Of a stretch of 64,000 nucleotides of DNA, positions 30,160-39,199 are shown piece after piece. Location: contig OZ024929.1 of NCBI GenBank assembly GCA_964017235.1, positions 59,243,603 to 59,307,602 of the forward strand, given 5' to 3'. The translations under genes and the position numbers were made by a program. Under the pieces are notes generated by a model, which was not told the origin of the DNA, ran no database searches, and saw only the letters and a list, made by a program, of their open reading frames with translations. Positions within the stretch are counted from its first letter, which is position 1. Every line of letters begins with the position of its first letter. Source of the stretch: Sabellastarte sp. h YS-2021. Its lineage: Eukaryota > Annelida > Polychaeta > Sabellida > Sabellidae.

Positions 30160-30480
30160 TCACGAAAATATATCCGTTTGCACCATCCTTCGACCTCTTG
30201 TAGACTTTTTAACTCTCCTGACTGATGTATTTTTACTCCTGGACTTTTTAGTTACGTAGTTATTACCGGTCTTCTTTTTCTTCACCATTTTTCTTATACT
30301 TTTCTTCTTTTTTTCCGTCGGTTTTCCTATTCCTTTTTTCTGAGCCTGTTTTTCTATGGCTCTCTTCCTTTTGACCAACATTTCAGCCATTTCGGTTTGC
30401 TGTTGTACGGGACTGATTAATTTAAACGGATAGTATCCTTTTGGTATCCACATATTTTTTTCCTTAGATACAAGATACAC
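30160..30480 (-). CDS. Small basic core protein of the inner element
   Basis: 106 residues, over one third Lys/Arg, ending G-R-R-M-V-Q-T-D. After a short N-terminus (W-I-P-K-G-Y-Y-P-F) comes S-P-V-Q-Q-Q, then long runs of K. It matches the acidic-basic core gene of the outer element (20889-21249) in layout and in the S-P-x-Q segment. It likely binds and condenses DNA like adenovirus core proteins. Convergent with copy A and divergent from the ATPase gene. Confidence 0.6.
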   Translation of the reverse strand: MYLVSKEKNMWIPKGYYPFKLISPVQQQTEMAEMLVKRKRAIEKQAQKKGIGKPTEKKKKSIRKMVKKKKTGNNYVTKKSRSKNTSVRRVKKSTRGRRMVQTDIFS

Positions 30481-30810
30481 TCTATATGGCTCAGTTAGTA
30501 AGGTTTAAAGTTTTTGATTGAGAATATTCAATCTTATACTACGCACCTCAGATTTGTTTATTTCTACGGTCTTTTATAAACTTTTCAAATATTTTTGAGC
30601 CACCTAGCCACTTGCTTTCATTAAGGTACAAAAGTTGAGGCTATGGTTTGGCTAAGGCCTTTTACAAATCCAGGTATTTAGGTCAAATACATTGTTTGTT
30701 GGGTAATAAATTTAACTAAAAATCCTATGCATCGAGTGGGCAAATTTATAAAAGATGGCAGTTACATTTAGATGAAGACGTTATATATTTCTAGACACTG
30801 ACGAGTCACC

Positions 30811-32532
30811 ATGAATAAAACATGCGAAAAGTGCTCAAAGGGTTTTGCTACGCCTTATTCATTCAGGAGACATATGTTTACACAGCACAAAAGGGGTGCA
30901 ATCTCGGGTTGGAATGAGAAAAGAATTGTAAATCCATCGTCGGCTGATCTTGCACACGCAATGCCAAATGTTACACGCGTCTCAAATATAAACCCTAATG
31001 TGGCACACATAGCACCCGATGTCACACACGTGCCCATTGTAACACCCAAGACACCGCAAGAAAAGTTTTTATCATCCGAAGCACTACACGGATTGAGACA
31101 AATTTATCTTCCGCGTTTGAAAGTATCGTCAAAACAGGAGAATGCCTTTGTGTTTAGGCACCAATTTACAATGTTATTGGCAGGACCGACCTCTTGCGGA
31201 AAAACAACCTGGATGAAACATTTACTGCAACAGGCTGAATCAATGATAACACCTCCTCCTGAAAAGATCTTATGGTTTTACAAAAGATGGCAGCCTGCTT
31301 ACACTGATTTACATGACACTGTTCCTCATATAGAATTCGTGCAGGGTATCGAACAGCGGACTCCTGATGGTCAGCCTACCTTGTACATTTACGATGACCT
31401 TATGAAAGATACCACAAAAAATGTAGACGTATGCGAAATGTATACCGAAGGCTCTCACCATTGTAACTTGAGCGTCATTTGCTTGCTACAAAATTTGTAC
31501 CACCATGGCAAAGAAAACAGAACCATAAACTTAAATACACAATATATTGTACTTTTTGAAAATCCGCGCGACCAGCAACAGGTGGCGCATTTGGCAAGGC
31601 AGATGTACCCGAATAATTCTAAGTCGTTTTTAGATGCATTTCATTATGCTACCAAGGAGCCCTACGGCTATTTACTAGTCGACCTCAAACAAGATACAGC
31701 CAATGAAGACAGGCTTAGGACTAATATTATAAAAGGGGTTGGAAAGCGTAAGATGCATCACTTAACATCTGACAGTCAGCAGGGAAACAGTGTGAAAAAG
31801 AGAGTTGAAGATATATATAAAATGGATAAAAGCCAATGGTCTTGCATCGATTGCGGTATTATTTTTGCATCTACGATGGACCTACAGAAACACGTTAAAA
31901 GAGGGTGTCCCGAAAATGATGAGCCCCCTATGAAAAGACTGTGCGATGAAAATACAGATGAACCCGATGAATCTGGATGGGATAACATAGTGCAAAGAGT
32001 GTATAGAAAGTACGATGACCAATACTCAGAAAAGGTTGAATCCTACGAGAAAGAGGGTTATTCCGAAGTAGAATCGAGACAAAAGGCCACAGAAGACTTA
32101 TTTTGGAAGTATAGAAAGGGTATTATGAAAAGTTATGCCGATATTTTGACAACTGTGCATCATTTGAAAAGGAGTACGATACACCAGGAAGTGATGGAAG
32201 AGATCCAGACCTTAATGAATGAAAAACATTACAGATTCGTCCAGGCTTTGAAAATAGTTCTTCGTCGAAACTCATCTTTGTTCGATGAACTTATTGACAG
32301 CGAAGAAGAAAACGATGATGATAGTACAGATGATGAATCCGATTCGCATACAGAGGAAGAAAGCTCTGAAACGGATGGGGAATCCGATTCGCATACAGAG
32401 GAAGAAAGCTCTGAAACGGATGGGGAATCCGATCAGCATGCACAGGATGACAGCTATGAAACGGATGGGGAATCCGATCCGCATGCACAGGATGAAAGCT
32501 CTGTAGAAAGTTACAAGACCCCTTACAATTAG
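30811..32532 (+). CDS. C2H2 finger + A32-like packaging ATPase + C2H2/helical domain fusion
   Basis: 573 residues, intact. Residues 4-25 are a C2H2 finger. Residues ~100-310 are the packaging ATPase: Walker A G-P-T-S-C-G-K-T (125-132), Walker B Y-I-Y-D-D-L (~193), Q-N-L-Y-H-H-G-K and F-E-N-P-R-D. A second finger (C-x2-C..H-x5-C, ~346-367) leads into a helical segment (Y-R-K-Y-D-D, A-T-E-D-L-F-W-K-Y-R-K) known to me from separate Polinton proteins. The end is four copies of a 15-residue acidic repeat. The outer ATPase (16447) has none of these extras. A TATAAAAG box is at 30747-30754. The fusion brings packaging motor and DNA-binding fingers together. Confidence 0.85.
   Translation: MNKTCEKCSKGFATPYSFRRHMFTQHKRGAISGWNEKRIVNPSSADLAHAMPNVTRVSNINPNVAHIAPDVTHVPIVTPKTPQEKFLSSEALHGLRQIYLPRLKVSSKQENAFVFRHQFTMLLAGPTSCGKTTWMKHLLQQAESMITPPPEKILWFYKRWQPAYTDLHDTVPHIEFVQGIEQRTPDGQPTLYIYDDLMKDTTKNVDVCEMYTEGSHHCNLSVICLLQNLYHHGKENRTINLNTQYIVLFENPRDQQQVAHLARQMYPNNSKSFLDAFHYATKEPYGYLLVDLKQDTANEDRLRTNIIKGVGKRKMHHLTSDSQQGNSVKKRVEDIYKMDKSQWSCIDCGIIFASTMDLQKHVKRGCPENDEPPMKRLCDENTDEPDESGWDNIVQRVYRKYDDQYSEKVESYEKEGYSEVESRQKATEDLFWKYRKGIMKSYADILTTVHHLKRSTIHQEVMEEIQTLMNEKHYRFVQALKIVLRRNSSLFDELIDSEEENDDDSTDDESDSHTEEESSETDGESDSHTEEESSETDGESDQHAQDDSYETDGESDPHAQDESSVESYKTPYN
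32335..32505 (+). repeat. 45-bp coding tandem repeat at the end of the ATPase gene
   Basis: Four units of 45 bp (15 codons, pattern E-S-D-x-H-x-x-x-x-S-x-E-T-D-G) at 32335, 32380, 32425 and 32470, the last partial. They encode an acidic tail. Open frames on other strands here are shadows. Confidence 0.9.
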
Positions 32533-32533
32533 A

Positions 32534-32913
32534 CAGTTCCTGCGTCGATTTTATCGAACATCCGAATTTTTAATGAATAAAAAATATAAAAAATTTTAAA
32601 AATTAAATAAATAAAAACAAAATAATGGAGCATGTAAGAAATAACCTCAGTATCGCAAAGTATACTTATAGGATCGAATACTTGGAAAAAACTGCCGAGC
32701 AAGAAGAAATATGCGGATGCCAAAGAGTGTGCGATGGCTGGATTACAGTACGGTCAAGCCAGATTTGGTAACGACCTAATAAATGTGAGAGTCTTAAAAG
32801 ACGGTAAAGTCGTAGAATCCTGGCAACAATGAGTCTCGGTTGGGGTCCCGAGGCGATACCCTTGTCTGCGAACAAATAATACCTTCCAAGGAAGGGGGGA
32901 CTAGGAAACCCTG
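32534..32913. repeat. Right arm of the internal inverted duplication
   Basis: 380 bp, near-identical to the reverse complement of 29760-30144. Contains small gene copy B. Confidence 0.92.
32625..32832 (+). pseudogene. Small unknown protein, copy B (frameshifted)
   Basis: Starts at ATG 32625 in the right arm and matches copy A, but has one extra base after the Y-L-E-K codons (~32688), so its 208 bp are not a whole number of codons. The later part reads A-M-A-G-L-Q-Y-G-Q in the shifted frame. The two copies are broken in different ways. Confidence 0.5.
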
Positions 32914-32936
32914 AGATGGATTACGTTTGATGAGCC

Positions 32937-33480
32937 TCATGTGCGGTGCACAATATGTTACGTGTGCGGTGCAGATTGTGTTACATGCGTTACATGTGCG
33001 CACATTGTGTTACACGTGCAGTTTGTGCAGTGCACATTGTGTTACATGTGCGGTTTGTGTGGGTCACATGTGTTACATGTGCGGTGCACATTGTGTTACA
33101 TGTGCGGTTTGTGTGGGTCACACGTGTTACATGTGCGGCGCACATTGTGTTACATGTGCGGTTTGTGAGGGTCACATGCGTTACATGTGCACACATTGTG
33201 TTACATGTGCGGTGCACATTGTGTTACATGTGCGGTTTGTGAGGGTCACATGTGCGCACATTGTGTTACATGTGTGCACATTGTGTTACATGTGCGGTAC
33301 ACATTGTGTTACATGTGTTACATATGCGGATTGTGAGGGTCACATGCGTTAAATATGCGCACATTGTGTTACATGTGCGGTGCACATTGTGTTACATATG
33401 CGGATTGTGAGGGTCACATGCGTTAAATGTGCGCACATTGTGTTACATGTACAGTCATATGTTACGCGTGTGATTTTAAG
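32937..33480. repeat. Tandem repeat based on TGTTACATGTGCGG
   Basis: Many copies of GTGTTACATGTGCGG with CACATTG and GGGTCACATG spacers; higher-order units of about 70 bp. It is non-coding; frames through it are cysteine-rich artefacts. Confidence 0.93.
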
Positions 33481-33529
33481 CGGCACATGTGTTATATCAT
33501 AATGAACGCTTTGGTATAGTTAAAATTTC

Positions 33530-34990
33530 CCGTTATTTCTCATACAAGGTTAAGTTTGATATCAAAACGTTCGCCGGGACTCACTGATTAAGATGCTTTT
33601 CGAATTTTTAAAATCCGACTATCCCTCGCAGAGTTGGGGCCGTTTGAAAAATGCAAATTATGTGTCTCTTAACATAATTAATGAATATTTTTTTCAAATT
33701 TTTATCAATGGTTTAACAGGAGCGTGTTTCATATCAACACGTTCGTCTGGACTCACTGATTAAGACGCTTTTTTAATTTTTAAAATCGGACTATTCCTCA
33801 AAAAGTTATGAGTATTTGAAAATTCTACATTATAATTCCTTAAAAAGACCTTTTTAATGATTAAAGACACCAGCTGTGCGAATGGCATTGTCAATAGGTG
33901 ATAATAGGCTTTTACAATGGGACTTTTTTTTAATGTGCTGGATTTCAAAATATTGTGCATTTATTATTTGGGGTTATAGTATTAGGTATCAAAATTTTCG
34001 TCTGGAGATATGGATCGAGGTCCTTTTTGAATTTTTAAAATCGGACTATTCCTCAAAAAGTTATGAGCATTTGAAACTTATACATTATAATTCCTCAACA
34101 AGACCTTTTTACAGATGAATGACACCAGCTGTGTGAATAGCTTTGTCAATGGGGGGATAATAGCCTTTCCATTGAACTCTAGTATATTATATTTCAATTT
34201 TTGGACTTTGATATATTTGAGGGATTCTTACTTATTCCAGTATTATTAAATAACAGTTATTGAGAAAGCTTTAAAATAAGGTAATTACTTAAAAATAAAG
34301 GTAATAATGTACAGGGGTTGGTTTAAATTAAAGTGAGCAGAGTTTGAATTATATGCGGCGTCTAATGAAAGGCTGCTGTGACAATGTGAAACTGGGGTCC
34401 CTTTAGCTGACTTTTTAAAGGAAAAAATGTGATGTGGGAAAAAAGCTTGACTGTTACATGTGTGTAGTTTTAATTTTCTTGTTTGCTTTGAATTAGTAGA
34501 TGTTTAAATAATTCCAAGTTATGTGTTTTCAAATGTCCTTACAAATTTTTAGGGGTTTAAATATCTTAATTTTTTACATGTTTCATATTTTTTCTTCAGT
34601 GCTATGACAAATTTCGTATGTAGTTTTAAATGTCCCTTATTTGTTGCTATGAATGTGTAGATGATTAAATAATCCTTGTTGTTTGCATCTTTTGTCCTTA
34701 TACCTTAGAAATTTGTATGTCCTAATTGTGTTTCATTTCTTTAGTGTTATGATAGATCTGTACATAGCTGTAAATGTCCCTTATTTGTTGCTATAAATAT
34801 GTAGATGCTTAAATATTCCAAAGTTGTTTACTAGTTTTTAAAGGTCCTTGGATGTTTGCTGGTTTTATTTTACCTTTAGCTGTTTGCATGATTTTATTTG
34901 CCTTTATGTTGCTTTAAATGTTGTGTAGTTGTTGGTGATGCTATGAATATTTTATGTACTTCATTCCAATAAATGTATTCCATTTCAACC
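33530..34990. repeat. Degenerate direct repeats filling the right side of the inner element
   Basis: Three units of 180-250 bp (starting near 33535, 33712 and 33966) share TTTTTAAAATCGGACTATTC and ACACCAGCTGTG. From 34440 to 34900 a second unit recurs three times (TGTAGATG-TTAAATA and ATGTCC-TTA elements). No ORF supported. Confidence 0.7.
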
Positions 34991-34992
34991 TA

Positions 34993-35192
34993 ATTTTCAC
35001 AGATAATTAACAACCCCCTGCATTAAGTAAACCCCCCACCTCCCCTCCCCATATCCCCCCTCACACAGATGGTCCGTTATTTGAACTCTGTTGGCTCTTT
35101 GGTCACAAAATCTTTGTGGCCCCCTTCGGGGACCATATAGATTGTGTGACTATAATGCCCCCTTGCGTGACCATAGTATCCCCCTTACTACT
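34993..35192 (-). repeat. Right TIR of the inner element
   Basis: Reverse complement of 27950-28149. Ends ...ACTACT at 35187-35192 next to the TGGAAT duplication (35193-35198). Confidence 0.92.
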
Positions 35193-35414
35193 TGGAATAT
35201 CACATTGATAACAAAGATGTTTCCCACATTTCCTCAGGTGAAACTTCATTTCAGCGATTGTATTAAAGCTGTTACCACATATATTACATATTTCCCGGTT
35301 ATTTCTGTTAGATGACAAACATATTCTTTGATGATATTCCTGATTGGATTTCGTTATCATACCCCATCCACAATATCTACAAGTGTGTCGTATTATTGGT
35401 AGGTCTGGAGCCAT
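35193..35414 (-). pseudogene. DNA polymerase B, N-terminal zinc-finger region (outer element)
   Basis: The frame starts at ATG 35414 and has three Cys/His finger modules (C-R-Y-C-G..H-x3-C, C-N-I-C-G..H-x3-C, C-Y-Q-C-D). It runs into the inner element at 35193. On the far side (27949 downward) the same frame continues to a further Cys pair. Multiple N-terminal fingers are usual for Polinton polymerases. A TATAAG box on the - strand near 35450 lies ~36 nt upstream of the ATG. Confidence 0.8.
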
Positions 35415-35802
35415 TCTTATATTTCCTGAGAGATTGCAAAAAATGTCTTATAAAAATTTTCAAAAAACTGAAAGAGTGTCGTGGATAATGCCAGCAACAA
35501 CATCCAATATATATATAAAACAAACCATAAATTTCCTTCTGCTATTATTATGTACAGAGGCCAATATGGCATCCAACAAGACACATAGGTTCTGATTGTG
35601 GGTCCTTGGAACCAGGCTATTTGTTTGTTCCAGCATGATGCGGTAGTTCTGCATATTTGCTATGGTTAATTTATATTTCTTATATGTGCAGGTGTTGAGT
35701 GTAAATTTCTATATATAAAAAAATATTATATTAGAGCATATATATATATTTTGCATAACTAGGTCCATTGTGAGAGATATGTAAACCAAAACAGCTGATT
35801 GA
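35415..35802. other. Gap between polymerase start and right TIR
   Basis: Apart from the likely TATA box for the polymerase (~35447-35453, - strand) I see nothing coding. The short open frames here have no motifs. Confidence 0.5.
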
Positions 35803-35919
35803 GGTCACGTGATGGGATCGAAATGCAAGAAATAGAAAATTCGTTGATTGGTTAGATGAGCAATTAGCTCAAGGAAGGTCAATTTGCATTTGGAACCCAA
35901 AGGATTTGCATATAAATAG
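35803..35919 (+). promoter_or_regulatory. Palindromic promoter module 5 (right TIR)
   Basis: Left arm 35805-35828 (GTCACGTGATGGGATCGAAA, then TGCAAG), GATTGGTTAG (CCAAT box), CTCAAGGAAGGTC, right arm 35882-35899 (AATTTGCATTTGGAACCC), and CATATAAATAG at 35910-35920. This is the inverted counterpart of module 1; here the TATA box points outward. Confidence 0.65.
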
Positions 35920-37110
35920 CGAGTGATTTTCGTGATGCCTTCAGTTGTTATTAGGAATGCGAGAAGTTGGTGAGGCATTGGGGCGTATTAAAAGTATTCA
36001 TTATATCCATATATAAGATATTAGCTTGTGCACTTAACATGTCCTTAGGATTGTGTCCCATATATTTATACATATAGGCGTTTAACATGAATATTGTATT
36101 ATTTACTTTGCTGATAAGCATCCTTGTAAAATATTTGGTTTATTACATATTTAAGGATATCTCGAGATTTGTATTTGTTGCCTAAATAGTTAGGGTTTAA
36201 ATATTTGGGTTGGTCATATTATGGGTTGAATAGCATATATGAGTTCAATTTTTGCATATGACAAAAATACCTCATTATCTTGGGGGTATATTTCCAAGAT
36301 ATTTAACTCTATTATAGGATGATGATATTAAATATCAATGGAGATGTAGAGTTATAAGGGTTTAAATAGCGTGGATGAGTTCATTATTAAGATATTAAAT
36401 ATAGACTGTTGTTGAAATATTCTTAGGGTGAGTAGTATGTTTATATAACTTAGTGTTAGGGTACTTACCACAGAGGAGGTCATAGGTTTGGTGTTATTAA
36501 TATCATATGCTTGATTTTTGATCTTGGTATTTATGCAATGTCTAGATAGCTTAAGGTTAGAGGTAATGCCACTTGATTCACTTAAGATGGTGTGATTTAT
36601 ATATTTGATTCAATTAAAATTATTGAAACATTATAAGGGCTATTAATATGTTTAGAAAAATTGGGGTAACATACCTAAAATGAGGTCAGATGTTAGGGTT
36701 GGTTTAATAGGGTTAAGAGTTATTAGGGTGGTATGCATGATTGTGGATCTTGCTGTTTATGTAATGTTTATATAGCTTTAGAGGTAATGCTACTTGGTTT
36801 ATTAAGATGGTGGAAACATTATAAAGGCTATTACTATGTTTTGAAAAGTTAGGGTAACATACCTAAAATGAGGTCATAGGTTAGGGTTTAATAGGATCAG
36901 ATGCTTGAATGGTGATCTTGGTATTTAATAAATATAGTTCATTTCTTAGGGTTAGGGTACACATAGTTGAAACATTATAAGGGTTATCGGTTTATTAGTA
37001 TGTTTAGATAGTTTAGTGTTAGGGTATATACCAAAGATGAGGTCATAGGTTAGGGTTAATAGGATCAAATGCTTGAATGGTGAACTTGGTATTTAATATA
37101 TAGAGTTCAT
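35803..37110. repeat. Right terminal inverted repeat of the outer Maverick/Polinton
   Basis: 35803-36010 matches 470-700 in reverse. Beyond it, units of about 165-210 bp with TTAGGGT and GAGGTCATAGGT recur at 36475, 36683, 36868 and 37032, and echo the left side (CTATGACCTCAT at 138). The exact outer end is not determined; I place it near 37,110 where the repeat units stop. Confidence 0.6.
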
Positions 37111-38978
37111 TTCCAGCTGATTTATAAATATCCAATTATGATCATGCAAATGGTGTGGCACATAAATAACTACTGTCAGGGTTTTATAATGTACCATTCA
37201 CCTTTAAGTTGCCTTCTAAACTCTGGTGCCACCCTATGCAGCACTTCAAATAAATTTTGGTTTACACAATTTGGTAGGTTTGTTTTTTACACTCTAGATT
37301 TGCAATTCTAGTCAGTCATAATGATCAATTCTGATAATCAGTGTTAAATATAATTACTTTAAATATACTAGCAACCAAAATTACCATTTCTTGTTGATTT
37401 TGAGAAGTTAACCAGCAGGCAAGTTAAGTTGAATCTACTCTGAAAACTGGTTGAAATACATGTAGATTTTCCAACTGTTTTAGTCAGATCTGACAACATA
37501 AATCATGTTGAAACCAATGATAAAATCATGTTGAATTTAAGATGTGAAATCGGGTACACATAAAGATTAAAACCATGCATGTTTAATTGGATCCAGCCAA
37601 TGAAATCAAATTGGCTGCAACAGGCAAAATCAGATCAAAAGTGTTTTTAATATAACTACAAAATTCAGCTGGATTCAAAGTGTGATTTCAGGTATAACCA
37701 AAAGAATGAAATCAGGTTGCATTCTATAGGAATTTTGTAGATTTTTTTTTTGCTGGATACAATTTTAAAATCTATGTATTTCAAACATAGGTGGAATGTT
37801 TTCATGACATAAAGATCTCATTGAACTTAGAAAAACATTAATTTAAGCAAGGCCAAAAGGTGTTTTGGTCCCCTAGCGACAGTGCAAAGGCATCAGAGAC
37901 ACGAGTAGTGCACTAGAATTTGCGAAAGTCTAGTGACAAAGAAATTCCAACTGAGACACATCCCACTGCTGGTCTAGAACTGAGACGGTCACCCATCCAA
38001 GTACTAATATAGCCCATTGCCGCTTAACTTCAGTGAGCAGACAAATACTCATCACGCTGCGCCACAATTGATGAAAGTCCGGAGACAAAAAAAAGTGATC
38101 TGTAGAAGCGAGAGCTCTGTCGAGGCTCACGCTTAAAAATAGACAAAATTTCCCATCAGGCACAGACCTTTGAAAACACATTGATTTAATGTTGAAAATG
38201 ATCCTGACGTTGATATACTCTTTGTTTAACACTAAATCTAAGTTAGTTTTCCCACATGAAAAAGTAGTCATATTTTAGACACGAAATACTGGTGATTTAG
38301 TGTTGAATATTGATCCTGATTTATTTTCAACACTAAATCTAAGTTAGATTTCTGACAAGAAAAAGTACTAATATTTCACTAGAATAATCAACACTAAACC
38401 TTGTTTAGGATTTTAACATTAAAAAGTATTTATGTTTTAGACAAGAAATCTTGATGAAGTTGGGTTGAAAATTGATTATAAAATTGATCTACACTTTTTC
38501 AATAAGAAATAAAAGTTTGATTTTAAGGAAAAAGTAGTCATATTTTGGAACCAAAACATACCGAGTATGGGAAAATGTATGACATGAGTATGTTAACAGT
38601 TTACCTTCCCCGAAAGTGGTGAGTTTTCAAAAATATATATATAATAATAACAAAAATTATGTAGTACTTTGTCCTTTTTTGTGTGCATTTTAACTCAAGG
38701 ACTACTTTTTATTAATTAATAAGTTAATTAATATTAAATTAAAATATTTGGCTATCATAAAATTTCACATATATTTTGTGTTTTAATAGCAGCTGTAGTC
38801 TCAAAGGATAACAATCAAACTGCATATCAGTTTTAAATTATAATTCTAAACTGAAAACTACCCTTGTGAAAACTACTTATTCTAATATATAACATTTACT
38901 TCATCTACAGTAAAAAAAGTAGCAGATTGATGGATCATCAAAATCATTAGTATGTAATGAATACATACATATTCATAA
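37111..38978. repeat. Non-coding repeat family C, first block
   Basis: 37440-37760 repeats a GGTTGAAATACATGTAGATT, then 'TGAAATCAGGTTG' pattern seen at 63870-64000 and inverted at 40030-40250. 38159-38560 (GATTTAATGTTGAAAATGAT and AACACTAAATCTAAG units, three copies) matches 62640-62800. No ORF supported. Confidence 0.65.
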
Positions 38979-39199
38979 AGGCCGCGGTGGCAAAGTGGTA
39001 AGACTCTTGCCTCGCACCTCTGAGATAAGAGTTCAAATCCTGGCCTTTGAAATGGGGAAGCAGGCAGTTGCTTGCCCTTGGTCGGAAGTTTACAGTACAG
39101 AGCCTTGACCAACTGTATGAACTGGTTTCCTTTCCCCATATAGCTACACGTTGTGATATGACCTATACAATGTGTCGAAAGCGATGTTAAAACCAAAAT
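38979..39199 (+). mobile_element. tRNA-derived SINE, family B
   Basis: Head GGTGGCAAAGTGGTAAGACT with B-box-like GAGTTCAAATCC, the shared body (TTGCTTGCCCTTGGTCGG, GTGATATGACC) and an A-rich end. Target duplication not clear. Confidence 0.8.

Larger units (their letters stand above)
27950..35192. mobile_element. Inner Polinton-like element nested in the polymerase gene
   Basis: 7,243 bp with termini AGTAGTAAGGGGGATACTAT at the left and its inverse at the right, 200-bp TIRs, and a perfect 6-bp duplication TGGAAT (27944-27949 and 35193-35198). A 6-bp duplication and AG..CT ends are the Maverick/Polinton integration hallmark. Removing it with one duplication copy makes the polymerase frame continuous across the site. 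Contents: BIR gene, PC4-like/Cys-His gene, basic core protein, ATPase fused to zinc fingers, an inverted duplication of a small gene, and about 2 kb of repeats. I find no integrase, polymerase, capsid or protease, so it looks like a deleted derivative moved by another element's integrase. Confidence 0.93.

Noticed and set aside
32272..32506. ORFs overlapping the acidic repeat
   Set aside because: Shadows of the 45-bp coding repeat of the ATPase gene.
32937..33480. CRISPR-like array or Cys-rich protein
   Set aside because: Units are tandem and degenerate without unique spacers; the frames in all phases arise from the repeat.
37930..38271. Antisense ORF of 113 codons
   Set aside because: Lies in non-coding repeat DNA; no domain and no promoter.
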